A stretch of 64,000 nucleotides of DNA from Chlorokybus atmophyticus (lineage: Eukaryota > Streptophyta > Chlorokybophyceae > Chlorokybales > Chlorokybaceae): the NCBI GenBank assembly GCA_009103225.1, contig RHPI01000560.1, positions 107,465 through 171,464 on the forward strand, in the 5' to 3' direction. The first letter of the stretch is position 1. Each line of letters starts with the position of its first letter. Positions 12,382-27,310 of the stretch are shown in pieces. The notes under the pieces were generated by a model. That model had not been told where the DNA came from and made no database searches. It saw only the letters and a list, made by a program, of their open reading frames with translations. Both the position numbers and the translations under genes were made by a program.

Positions 12382-12967
12382 GGCCATTCTTCAGTCATTG
12401 GGTTGTGCAAACTGTAAGTAGGTTGTAAGTTCTGGTAGGCCACAAGTGTACATGCACCACTATCACCCTGGCAACCGTTGGTGCAGCAACGATGCTACTA
12501 ATGTGTTGCGCGTAACTGCGGGTATGTATGCATTACAAGCAGAGTTCGGCAGTTTTTACCCACTATTTACACATGTACATGAGCGCATTCTGCACTTGAC
12601 AGTAGTGGTAGAGGTAGTGGTATTGTCAGTGCTAGAGTGCGGTAATTTACCCTAATGCATGGGTCGGCCCTAGGTAAGTGTGCAATCAATGCGAACAGCA
12701 TATATATATGCGCGTTGTAATTTAGCAGCTGGTGAGCTGGTGAGATGCAGGATATATTGAACATGTGAAGCACCGTTTGCATGTATGCAAGCACTTCCGT
12801 GCCGTCCCCCCCCCCCTTTGTACTCGCGCATGGCACATACACGCGACAAAGCAGTGCCACAAAGCATCAACTGCAACGCTATCACTGCTGTTGAGCAGTT
12901 TGGCACTGTGCCACCCCGCTGTGCGCACACATGCCAACAACTCATGCACTACCGATTGCTGCTACTG
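12382..12967. other. 3' intergenic between convergent genes
   Basis: This separates the 3' ends of the carrier (+) and Rab6 (-) genes. There is no coding signal, only a short C-run near 12809-12818 and TGTAA motifs close to the carrier stop. Confidence 0.6.
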
Positions 12968-14043
<1,076 letters not shown>

Positions 14044-14357
14044 TCAGGCGCAGCTGCGCTGATGGAATGCAGCAAGTATATCCAAGCAGCACACTGTCAC
14101 CACTGCAGCCTGTTGAAATGCACATTGCTTCAATTGTTGTTGCATATGACAAACATGCAACAAGCCAACTCAACACTCATCACAATGCTACGCAGTGATA
14201 GATTGTACCTACATGATGACGTCAAGTGCCTACACAACAGGCATGGCACTTAGATAAGCAGTCACTCATGCACAGACGTGCAACTCAGTTGATGCCTTGC
14301 TGCAATTACATTGCTTGTGTACAGGGCAGAGTTCACTCCAGTGTGCAAGACACACTC

Positions 14358-14410
14358 TACAATGGACATGCCAGGCAACGGGTTACCCATTGCCTGGCAT
14401 GTCCATTGTA
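14358..14410. repeat. Perfect hairpin, 21 bp stem
   Basis: A 21-base arm (14358-14378) and its exact complement (14390-14410) flank an 11 nt loop, which can itself pair GGG with CCC. This is the longest perfect stem in the window outside transposon ends. It lies upstream of Rab6. Confidence 0.9.
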
Positions 14411-14589
14411 AAGTGCATGCTGCAACTCATGCAACGGTTGAGTAACGTGGGTGACACAGTGTGGCATGATGTGCGTCTCTACGAACGCATTGTGACCAGC
14501 ATCCACCAAGACACCCACAGCTACTGACTGATCAGTGCTTTTTGCTCAGGGCTGCAAGGTTGCTGCAGTTTTTTTGCTGACCGCATATC

Positions 14590-14637
14590 GCAATTTGGAC
14601 AGTTGCGGCACTGCACCGAAACAACTGTCCAAATTGC
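14590..14637. repeat. Perfect hairpin, 16 bp stem, 16 nt loop
   Basis: GCAATTTGGACAGTTG at 14590-14605 is matched exactly by its complement at 14622-14637. Intergenic, 180 bp from the preceding hairpin and unrelated to it in sequence. Confidence 0.88.
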
Positions 14638-15564
14638 TGTGCAGATTTCTTGCGAGCAACACTGTGAACTAGCGAGTATGCAACCAACTGCTAACGCAAA
14701 TGCCTAACATGTCAAATGCTTTGTTGTATGTGAATACGTCACAGGCGTAAATATCCAAGCACTAGCGCGAATGCGGTTGACTGCTAGCACAAATCGCGAC
14801 ATGTGACTGCTTCTTTGTGTGAGTGAGTCGCAAGGCGTTATATCCAAGCACCAGCGAAAAACCGGCAACCGGCTGCTTCCACACACTGCTGATCTGTGAA
14901 CTATTTTTTGTGTGATGACGTCACAAGGCTTCTACCACCAAGCAAACAAGACCCACTGCCACCGTGACCCTACCGCCCTCACCTCAAGCCCAAGTCAGGG
15001 TCTTGACGCCATGACCCCGGCGCCTATGCCACCACTTGCTACTTGCTTCGCTTCTTGCAACACCAGAATGGTGTTCAGATCAACAGCAGCGTATAGGCAC
15101 ACCGGCAGCTGCACACCCTCCTCCACGTCCGCCTGCACCGCCGCCTCCTCCTTCACCACCGCCAGCCAGACAAACCGATCTAAGGTTAGGGTTGAGTGCG
15201 TTGAAAACAGTCAACTGACCGACAACGGCTAGGCCCCGTGCGATTCACAACTTAACCAGTCATTCGTTGTCAAACCGCATGGACTAAACCTTGATAGGGT
15301 TATATTTTGACCAGATTGGTTACCTAAGCGGCGTTTTGCGTGTTCAGCACAACTGTCGCGTGACGATCGTCACACTGGCTTGTGTAGCTGTGCATCATGC
15401 TTATGCGAGGCATGATGCTGTTGCTTGCTTTCCCGCCTTTTTGCTTGATTCAAGCTAGGGCGGTGGTGTGGGTGTTCTTGTCGTCCTCTGTGGCGGTGAT
15501 TGTGTCACACAGGACCTGTCAGCATTGGACAGGGTTGACATCAAAGTAGCTTTGGCTCATTGCC

Positions 15565-17852
15565 ATGGCGGCGGTGGGTGTGGCCGAGATGCGGCGGGCG
15601 GACAGGGAGCTGCGGAAGCGGGGGATGGCTCTGGCGCCGGAGGCGGTCAAGGAGGTCGCTCGCCATGTCGCTGGTGCCGTCGACCCTGCCGCTGCACTCA
15701 CTCAGGTAAAACTCGTTACCGATGTGGCTTCTTAGCAGGCGCATGCACGCACACGCAGAGCCTAGTCGTGGGTGAACGGTCATGCTACACGTAAGCTCCC
15801 CACACACGCTGCAGCAAGCTGGATTGTACGATTTGCTGCAGGTAGCGGATGCCATCAAGGCGCTTGGGCTGCCGTCGGCGGTGGTACCAGCAGCTGCTGC
15901 AAAGACCGCACTGGCTCAGCTGCGCCCCTCTTACAACAGCAGCGACGGCGGGAGCCACGCGTCCACCAGCGAGCGACTCCGCGTTGTAGATGCCTTCTCA
16001 GCTCCGGCATACCAATTTGATCCCGTTCGCAAGACCTTCAAGCTGTAAGCTTGATTCTGGTTGAGGATTGATGCATATGGGCCGATAGGCAAGCTCAGTC
16101 CTTTTATTGCTCCTTGCATAGGGCTCGGGATGAAAAGGTGTGCATTGGAGACGCGGATGCCAAGATCAAGCTTTACAAAGAGAGGTTTCTACTGCTGCAA
16201 CACCGTGTCCTGCAGAACCCCATGTTTCAGAAGTCAGCGCTGGGCACCGATGACAACTGTTGCGAGGTCAGAGTGCATGCTGTTGTGTTGGTGTTTTGGT
16301 GCGTCGGTATGGTGTGTCGGGTGAGTTCATACGATGCATTTTTAGTGTGTGAGCATTGACGCAATGTAAGTAGCATTGTGTTTACCCACAGTTTTTGTGA
16401 GTATGTTGACCTCACAGAATTGTCCACACTCGTGGCAATGCGCAGCTTACGCCCATCAGCTCCCTGAAGGGTGCGCGCGGCATGAAGTACGTGATGGGTG
16501 CTATTGCACAACTGCGTGATGGTGAGCTCTTCATAGAAGATACGGCAGCTTCCGTGCCGATCGACATTACAGAAGCAATATCCTCTCACACTGGCTACAG
16601 AGCTTTGCATTGTTGATATGTTGCTATTGGATCATATAGCAGTTTGTCCTTGACTGCGATGCACATAGCAACAGCTGGCTTCTTTACGGAGAACACCATA
16701 ATTGTGGCGGAAGGAGAAATGCAAGCCAGCGGCACGTTCAGGATCAGTGCGATGGGCATGCCACCAATGGAGAGCAACAACGAGTTGTCCACCTTTACTT
16801 CTGGGGTTGACCTCTTCGGGGCAGGACTGCTCAAGACCGATGATAGGGTATGTTTCTTGCATCGTTTATGTTGCTGGACCATAATAACCTGATGCACTGG
16901 GGTTGATTGAGATTTTGAAGCTACTCATGTTTTCATTGTCGCTGACGAGGCGGTACTGCAAGCAACTCGCAAATGATGGCTGCTCATGCAGGCGCGCTTG
17001 CAAGACCTGGAGCAGGTGCACAACGACATGTTCGTCCTCTTGTCTGATGTGTGCATTGAGCAGCCTCAAGTTATGAGCCGAATAGAACAAATCCTTGACG
17101 GGTATGAGTTACTTGACGAGGTCCCAGCCTTGTTTGTATTCATGGGCAACTTCAGCTCAGAGGCTCCATCCCTGGCGCATCACAACGCAAAGGTGCTGCG
17201 AGAGCGCTTCACTGAACTCGGTCGCATGATTCGAGAACACGCAAATATTCATCGCAATAGCACTTTCTTGTTCATCCCTGGCCCAGGAGATCCTGGCCCT
17301 GCCAATGTTCTTCCACGCCCGGCCCTTCCTTCAACACTAACAAAAGGCCTGCGAGAGCTTGTACCGACAGCCATTTTTGCAAGTAACCCATGCCGTGTAC
17401 GCCACTATGCACAGGTGAGCCTGTAAAGTTGTCTTTATGCATCTAGGCAAGGTCTACCTTGTCAACAGCCAATTTGGTAACCACTCGTGGTGCTTGGTCA
17501 GGACATGGTGTTTTTCCGCGAGGATCTTATGCACAAGACGAGGAAGCTGTGCGTGCTTCCACCCAGTACCCATGAGACAGTCGAACCGTTTGAGCACCTC
17601 GTGTCAACTCTTCTCCGACAGTCCCACCTCTGCCCGCTTCCGCTACACTTGCAGCCAGTGTACTGGAGCTATGACCATGCGTTGCGGCTATACCCGGTAC
17701 CTGACCTACTGGTTTTGGGCAATCGCACCGAGCAGAAAGACACGAGCATGTCGGATTGCTGCGCTGTCAACCCTGGATCGTTCTCTGTGGATGGTACCTT
17801 TGTTGTGTACAGACCATCTACACGAGAAGTGGAGTGCTCTGCTGTGGAGTAG
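15565..17852 (+). CDS. POLE2: DNA polymerase epsilon subunit 2 (DPB2/POLE2)
   Basis: The B-subunit of the leading-strand replicase; an inactive calcineurin-like phosphoesterase fold that holds the complex together. Exons: 15565-15705, 15815-16044, 16122-16266, 16446-16611, 16675-16847, 16992-17414, 17502-17852 (about 542 aa; human 527). Family landmarks: YKERFLLLQHRV, GFFTENTIIVAEGEM, FVFMGNFSS, FLFIPGPGDPGPANVLPRP, ASNPCRVRHYAQ, DMVFFREDLMHK, LCPLPLHLQPVYWSYDHALR and YPVPDLLVLGN. The start ATG is followed by an alpha-helical N-terminal domain. The exon 4/5 junction is uncertain: the GT donor (gttgat) adds about eight residues relative to plant proteins, while the family-like joint would need a non-canonical site. 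It is convergent with the kinase gene downstream. Confidence 0.94.
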
Positions 17853-18169
17853 TGCGAGTTGCAATGGCTAGAAACAAACACAAGGTAATTGATGTGAAGA
17901 GTGTCCACCTACCTCCAAAGCCATCAATTTCGTGTGCAAAGCGCAGACAACGAGCACTTTGTTTGCTGCGTGTATGTGGGGGTAGACTTGCTGAATGACA
18001 GGGCACAGAGTCAACAATGGTGACTCTGTGCCCTGTCGTTGTTGTGCATAAAGAGAAGATTGCTCGTGGTGAGCAAGCAACTGCCCCATCAGCAACGTGC
18101 TCTTTTCTCGTCAAAAACAGAATGTACAAAGCAGCTCAACTGATAACGTCGGGCCAGCCCACTGCAGTC
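17853..18169. other. Convergent 3' intergenic region
   Basis: 317 bp between the stops of POLE2 (+) and the kinase (-). It contains one perfect hairpin about midway; otherwise there is no coding signal. Confidence 0.7.
17997..18037. repeat. Perfect hairpin, 17 bp stem, 7 nt loop
   Basis: GACAGGGCACAGAGTCA, loop acaatgg, exact complement. It sits midway between two convergent gene ends, so it would be transcribed from both sides if either gene reads through. A role in 3'-end formation is possible but is only inferred from position. Confidence 0.9.
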
Positions 18170-20171
<2,002 letters not shown>

Positions 20172-21066
20172 ATGACCCTGCCACTCATGTAAAGTGCTTA
20201 CTGACAGAACACTCGGTTACTGCTTTGTTGGCTGCAATACTGGAGCAAGCCCTTACGAGAGTGCACTCCATGTTCAAGAGGACAGGCTTTGCGTACACCG
20301 ATGCACCTGGAAACGTCTGCACGCAACAAGGTTGGTCTATTTGTGCGCTCTCTTGACACAACATGAAAAGCTCAATCGCAGGCTGTGGCAACGTACTGCA
20401 GTTGCATGCCCCTTCAAATGGTGTTCATGTGCTTGCTGGTGCGGTTGTGTCAGCACGCTCTGTCCAGCAGCCCACCTCTGCACAACAGCTTGCATCAGAG
20501 TTCACATGGGCAAGGAGAGCTGCTTTGCAATGCACTTGTCGTGCAACGCACCGTGGTAAAGTTGGCCTCCTTCGCAGCTAGTATCTCTCTCACAGAGAGT
20601 CGTTGAAGACCAATGCGCGGAACATTCCCTCTCTACAACAATGGACCACTTTGTGTAAGTTATGGCTTGTATTGTCTACAACAGCTACACCACGTTGTAC
20701 ATGAAGTCCAACGAACAACACGCACCGGTGTACTTGGCGATAGTTCAGGATGCTTGCACGTCATTGCACGTAGGATGGGTTTCAACGTCGCCATCTGTCG
20801 TGTGCACTTTGCAGTGAGACCACCGATTGTGCAACTGCTTAGTACAGGTACGGCACTCACCTGCTGCGGGTGTGTTGGCATCGCAGCACACTGATGGTCG
20901 TCGTCGTCACCATGGCTGGTGGAGGTGCGGTTTTCACTCCTGCTGTTGTTGGCTTTGCGCCTTGTGTGCTCAATGTACGCGTGTGCTGGCCCAGCAGGAG
21001 CATCATCTGTGCCGATTGCACACGCTATGATTAGCCATTTTTGTGCAAACAGGCGTGTTGTTGCTT
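20172..21066. other. Intergenic, kinase 5' side
   Basis: The stretch must hold the unresolved 5' end of the kinase gene. No frame I checked gives a recognisable protein. Some open frames exist but lack splice support. Confidence 0.45.
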
Positions 21067-21729
21067 TCATAAACAAGCCTTGCCTCTGTGCGCCTCTTCA
21101 GACAAGTACAGGTGGCCCAATGGCGACGTACCCGGGCGCGAGTAGGTCTTGGTCTGCATAGATAGGCTGATGATGACCATGCTAGGCTCAGTCTAATAGT
21201 AGGCTAGTTCTAGTACTACTTAATGTCACTGATATGTTATGAATGCTGACCTCCACTGTTGCAGTAATGTGCCACATGGCCGTTCAGTTCACTCACCTGG
21301 CTAATCGAGGGCAACTGAGGCAGTTTTTCACTGGGATTGCGCCATTCTGGCTTGTTTGTTGGAGCTCTGCGCAGCATGAAGAGATCGTTACCTACAACAA
21401 GCATCTCACATGATATCATACCCAAGGCAAGTACTAAGCATGTGTTCCTGCCACTTGCGCTCCATGGCAACAGGAGTATGTGCGTATAGGATATACCACG
21501 AAGACCTACGAACATGTCTTCGATCCATCTACACTGCACATCACAATACACAGCGCGCAGACACACCTGTGGCGTGCATTGTGCGCAGGTAGCCGCAACG
21601 GCTCTTTGTAAGGCGAGGTGCTCTGCCTTCTCCTCCTACCATCTCCTGCATACCCAGCACCCCAACAGCCCAATAGCCCTCCTCCACCTCCCACCCCTCC
21701 TCCTCCTGCTCCTGCTCCTCCGCCTCCAT
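21067..21729 (-). CDS. Unrecognised small protein
   Basis: Three exons agree in phase: 21729-21567, 21391-21297 and 21153-21067, about 114 residues. Exon 1 begins MEAEEQEQEEEG, a Glu-rich start. The later part looks like ordinary protein: NDLFMLRRAPTNKPEWRN, LPQLPSISQTKTYSRPG, SPLGHLYLSEEAHRG. I do not recognise a family. Two of the three splice frames are open here; I prefer this one for its amino-acid composition. An alternative Pro/Gly-rich frame starts at 21862. The GC-rich (CTC)n DNA at 21660-21735 makes exon 1 the weakest part. Confidence 0.4.
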
Positions 21730-21989
21730 CCCACTCCTGCCTGTGGCGCTGCGCCCTCAGAGCCTGCGGCAGCGGCGTACGACTGCTGGGCTCAAGCATT
21801 GGTGGTGGCGGAGGTGATGCAGGCGGCGCTTCGGCCGTCGTCCTGTGGCGCACCTTCACCATGGCGCGGCGGCGGTGGCGGAGGCCTGGCGACGCTGCTA
21901 CGCGCAGTCAATTGTGGTAGAGAGTCTGTCACGGTCACGTGACGAGAGGGAATGGCAGCGAGCGCCGAGCGAGTCACCGTCATTTAGTT

Positions 21990-23890
21990 ACCAGTGACAA
22001 GCAATTCCCGTGCACGGAGTTTATTTTCATAAAGTTGAGGATGATGTTTCTTGCACATGTTATCTATCCCGTGGTGGTCACCCGGTCCCCCGGACATGGA
22101 TTATGCATACGCATCCACTCACAACTTATTATCTGGTGGCAGTTTAAAGTGCATACCCACTATGCCAGCGACACATTGACTAACGATCAAAGCTCAAAAT
22201 GCATGATGGTGATTGATGTGATGGTAGTTACAATGCAATTGGAAAACAACATATGCTAAAAGTATAATGCGTATGTTATAAAACCCATAGGGTTGCATTC
22301 TCACGATGACAGCGCCGATATGTCTGACGAACATAGTTGAGAATGAATGCCAACAATGTTGGTGTCTATATTAGCAACATGTTGGCAAAAATAAAGAACG
22401 GTGATTTGATTTGCACAACTTCCTTTTAAAAAGTCATCACATGCCAACGATTATTAAACGGTAGTGAAGCATAAAATATTGTCATGTTTCATTTTATTAC
22501 TTCATGAGTGCTTTTAAACATCGGTACATATCGGGCTTTGGGCATGTTCAATGCGTTTCATGACAACCTTTTATACGTATCGGCATATATATATATATAT
22601 ATGGCACATTTATTATAATGTATTATAATCATTATCGTGCCACAACAATAACACAAAATATTTAACAATTTATACGAATAAAACCCCCCTTTACGACTAT
22701 TAACTTATGTGATGTGGAATTGTGTATAAATACACGGCTTATTTGCTATGGATCATGATTTATAGCATGTCGGACTTTTTCTGTTAACATTCACCATTGC
22801 TTTGGCCGGCTATATGAATTGATTCTCTTATATCTTGTACCATACATGGTTATTACACTAGTCGAAATCAACACGGACGTATTGATGTGCATTGTGAATA
22901 CACACGGTATAATGAGCTGTATCGATATTTAAAATTTAATTAAGTCTAATATGAAAACAATACTGTCGTTATCAATAATGCATAACATTTTATTACATGA
23001 TTACCAACCGCTGATAATGTTCTATAATGATAATAATATATCGATGCAACCATAATTATATATAATATCGATGTCACGTACAAAGGACTGTCTGAAGTCA
23101 CTCTGAGTTCCTTACTCATGTGGTAAGTACGAAGGACTATATAGATTTGGTATAGTCATGGTTCCATGACTACACCGGTGTATGTAGCACCTGGCATATG
23201 TGCTCATGAAGTCAGTTCTTATGCACTTAATGCATAAGGAGCTAACTTGTATGTAAGGCACTTTCTACCAGTAAGTACAAGACTGGCCCGTGTCAAGCGC
23301 AGAGTCGCTGAGGCACCAAGTATGTTGCCTATGTTTGATGTTCAAGGGTGGACAAAGTCAGCATGTGCTGACAGGTCAGCGCATGGGTGGTGAGGCCTTG
23401 TCGGCGTTGGACTTTTCATGTGCCAAGTGGGAGAGCAGCGGGTAGTGAGGAGTTACTGGCCTTGCAGGAGGGAGGAGTTACTGGCCTTGCAAGACTACCT
23501 GTGTGTGGGGTGCCTGGCTGAAGCTGCTCAAGGGGCTCTGCCCATCAACACCCTTGAGGGTTGTTGCTGGTTGCAAAGTGTATTGTGGAGTTCATCTGCT
23601 TTTGCAAAAATGTTTGACCCTCACGGGCAAGTAGGTGAGAGGTTAACACGATAATCGAAGAGTATATCGAAGAATGGTCGATATGAGTATTTATTTATTA
23701 ATGTAATATGTTTATTTATTTATTCGTGTATTGTATCTAACATTGTTACATTCACATTTTTCACCGTTGTCATAGCCGTGTGACATAAATTCTATATCAA
23801 TAGTACTTACTAACTGAGAATTCAGGTACAATTTATGGCATAAAAGTTTTACATTCATAATGTACTTTGTATAATGTTAGAGGTTGGCCT
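21990..23890. other. AT-rich gene-free block
   Basis: Markedly AT-rich from about 22020 to 23080 and again 23645-23885, with (TA)n at 22586-22602. No frame is coding. A near-inverted repeat (TGCCAACAATGTTG / CAACATGTTGGCA) lies at about 22346-22387. Between 23440 and 23500 a phrase beginning AGGAGTTACTGGCCTTGCA occurs twice. Similar AT-rich blocks recur at 39.5, 49.1 and 61 kb. Confidence 0.55.
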
Positions 23891-24649
23891 TAGGCGCCAT
23901 GCCTCTTAGTGACAACTTGCAAGCGAATGCAACCAAGCACTAGCATACACATGGGCATACACCAACAGTCATACGGCAAGCTATGTAAGGCACCACCATT
24001 AAGTCTGCAGTAGAAGCGTGACAGCTGGGGACACAGTGGAGAGTTAAGTCCTTTCTTTAAGAGCAGGCTCTTAAAGACACATGTCATACGCGCGCGTGTC
24101 GGTGGCGCATTGCATCGGTTATGAAGGCTTTTGGGGTTACATTTCATGAGTTAGGGCTGAGTTACGGTTAGCACATCAAGGTGTAACTCAATCACGCTGG
24201 TAGGCATCCCGTGTAATTGATTTGGGAGTTGTATGGTAGTCATGGCGGTTAAAGTGATTAAAATGATTGCAGAGACATCATGTCTCCGTAATGGTCGGAG
24301 GGGATGTTGGTGTCCTTGATTTGTGTTGCAGCTAGTTGAGCGCAAGTCCCTTATTCTATTAAGAGTATACAACCACTTAGAGGCTTTTAGACTTGGTTGG
24401 TCGTTGCCTTGGTGGTATGCTTGCCTCGAGTGTGCACGTGCTTGGATATGCTTGTGTGAAGTGTATGAATGTGTGCGACACCTTGTGAACGGACTTAGCC
24501 TCATCTCCCTGTGCATCACATGCCAATTGCAAGTGTAGCAGCCCGTGCTGGAGTGTAGGTTGGCTAAGAGACACGCTTGTTACTTGCGCTCCACTTATTG
24601 GCATAAAGGTGTGCGGGTGTTTGTGGTTGCAGAGGACGTAAATGTGAAT

Positions 24650-27310
24650 GCCCGTGGAGAGTTTAAAACAAGGTAAAGAGCTGGTCTGAAGGAGCTTGTC
24701 CCCTTGGAGGAGAAAGAAGAGTTGCTCGAGATGGAGGTGCCTACTTCTGCGAGCGATAGAGACTTCGAGCCAGCGGAGACGACAAGCCAGCCAGTGACAA
24801 GGAAGACCATGAGGACGTTGAAGGAGAGGACCCAGATCTGATGGACACTTTGTTGAAGACGGAGATGGAGGGAGCTTGCACGCGTTTCAGAGGTTGGCCC
24901 GGCACATTGACACTACAAGACTTCAAGGATAGGTTTGAGTGTCGCATGATCAGCTGATCGCCACGTGACAAGTCATCAACGAGCACAAAGCATTCAAGAT
25001 GATGCCCGAGTTTTTGGAGGATGAAGCTTTGGGCACGTGGAAAGAGTTCAAGAGGAAGTTGGAGACACGAGAGGAGGTGTGTAAGGCTGATCATGGAGTT
25101 GAGTTTGAGCAGAAGGAGTGGGCGAAGGTGCAGCCCGTGAAGGATTTCATGGTGGTGTTGACGTCGACATATCCGCAATCGACGCTGGCAAAGATGATGG
25201 AGCTTATGTACTTCCGTTGAGTCAAGTGCAAGGATGGTGAGACCCCTCACATGATGTACACGAGGATGGTGAAGTTGTTGAAGGACACGGAGCATGAGGT
25301 TGTGTTTAACAAGATGGCGGCGGTGTTGTACTTGCGTTGAAGGATGACTTGAGGGAGGCGGTGCAAACCGTGTTGAGAGGAGCACATCAAGGCGCAAGCT
25401 ACACGCTTCGTGACGTCTTCGTTGCAGCCGAGAACGCTCAGTGGCAGCAAGAGTATGAGAAGAGCATTGGCTTGATAGCGGAGGGCATGGCGACGCAGCT
25501 GTCGGCAGCTACCAGCGCACAAATGCTGGTCGGCGCGATGGAGGACAAGCTATAGTCACCAAATCAGCCCCGGTGAGTGTGATGGTTGCAAACGGTGTTG
25601 CCATGAGTGCACGGCATGAGGAGCAGCAAATGGGAGTGTGTTGGAGGTGTGGAGAGGCGGGTCACATAGCAAAGTACTGTCCGAAGAGGCAAGGCCTTGT
25701 GTGTTCGTATTGTGGGAAGGCCGGCCACGATGACAACGCGTGTTGGGGCAAGCATCCGCACTTGCGCGCGGAGGTGCTGAGCGGCAAGACGGTGACCAAG
25801 CAAGCACATTCAGCTCAGGCGGGAAGCTCACATAGCCATGCGGAGCTGGCGTGTGCAAGTGAGGTGTCCGCGCTCGTTGCCGAGGTGGCCGAATTGAAGG
25901 CGGCGCTAGCCGGGCTGCGCACGCAGCCGGAAGGCAAGCAAAAGGGTGTCCGATAGAAGAAGGATGATGAGGATGGAGGTGTGTACGCGTACTTGGTGAA
26001 TAGCGCGGCGTTGTGCAGCCCGCTGACGGCTATGGCAGCTATGGGCACTGCGCGCGCTGCACCAGCACCTACGGGGCGGCGGTATCACCCTACACGCGAT
26101 GCAAGGGGGTCTGCGTTGCAGCCTCGGAGGTTTGTAATGTTGCTGGGAGTCATAAGGAACTGTTTGCACCAGCTGCTGCACGTCTACGCACGACATCGGC
26201 ACATGTGACGGCGACGGCGGAAGGCCATGCGCCTGAGCCAGCTACGGAGGTGTTGGCGACATCGGCGTTGCCTTTGGTGAAGAGGTTCTTAAGGGTGGAG
26301 CGGCATGAAGGCATGCATATTGATGTGAAGAACAAGAGAATGAGGTGAAGGTGCAGTCCGCGAAGGGTTTGGCAATGTTGTTGGTGGCGGGGAGTGCACA
26401 AGTCAGCCTTACATGTGCGCGTGGCATTAAGGTGCCAACGAAGGTACATGCAGATGCGATTGCAGTCCAGGAGCTGGCAGGAACGCTTCTCCATCAGCGC
26501 ATGTTGACGCTGAAGGATGTTGGCTGCACTTTGGAGCGTATGGAGTGCGTGTTGGGGTAGATGTTGTAGCCCGCGACAGCCGACACAGCTACGCAAGTCA
26601 CTTCTGAATTGCGAGGCAAAGGTGAAGAGTGAGGAGGAGTTTGGGGCAGTCGTTTATGAAGGAAAGAAGCTTCATAATGTGGCGGACGGTGAGCAAGAGC
26701 TGGAGGTGGATGTGCCCATTGTGGAGGTCGCAAACGGCATGCACGGAGGTGATGGAAGAGCTGGTGCAGCTGGACTTGTCGGCGGCGTTGTCGAGACCGG
26801 ATGCGCGGCTTCATGTTGTTGCAACGGTGCAACGATAGACAACAAGCATGGTCATGTGCGACAGAACGGGTACACACCAAAGCGCGTGCTCGTGGATACA
26901 TGTGCGCAACCGGTGATACTTGGAGCGAGAGCGGCGGCGCGTATTGAGTTGCAGCCAAAGGACTGGAGGCCATGTCCGTGGCATCTCAAGACAGCTGGAG
27001 AAGGGGTTGAGGTCGTGTTTGTTGTTATATTGGAGCCCGTACGGATCTAGTTGACTGCATATAGTGGAGGGCAAACCAATCCTAATGTTCATGTCTTATC
27101 ACCGAGGGGGGGAGCTATGATGTACTATTAGGGTAGGAGTTCTTGTATCCGGTGGGAGGGGGAGTGGACAAGTGGTTGGAGCATGGCTTTTTCAGACCAG
27201 GACGGAAGCATGGTGATAGGGAGATGGCGTTCCTACCGTTGCGAGTGAGAGCGGTTGAGGAGGCTCAAAGCGAGGAGGCGGACGGATGCGATAATGCGTG
27301 TGGGTGAAGG
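24650..27310 (+). pseudogene. Decayed gag-protease retroelement
   Basis: A retrotransposon relic without reverse transcriptase or integrase. The gag-like part (24650-25555) is open in pieces broken by TGA/TAG stops and frameshifts, for example EDEALGTWKEFKRKLETRE. Two zinc knuckles follow in an intact stretch (25573-25956): CWRCGEAGHIAKYC and CSYCGKAGHDDNAC, both CX2CX4HX4C. Further on is a retropepsin-like site, VLVDTCAQPVILGARAA, with DTCA where active enzymes have DTGA or DSGA, then SYDVLLG, an in-frame TAG, EFLYPVGG and FFRPGRKHGDR. This arrangement is known from algal LTR elements. No matching LTR pair was found around it. The intact frames are shorter than a working gag, so it is surely inactive. 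Confidence 0.75.

Larger units (their letters stand above)
14044..15564. other. Intergenic with two long hairpins
   Basis: Between divergent Rab6 and POLE2. It holds hairpins at 14358-14410 and 14590-14637. On the minus strand, an acceptor at 15180-15182 opens a frame to a TGA at 14995 that reads as a plausible exon (ending GVMASRP), but I cannot place it in a gene. Near 14700-14880 the phrase ATATCCAAGCAC recurs. Confidence 0.5.
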
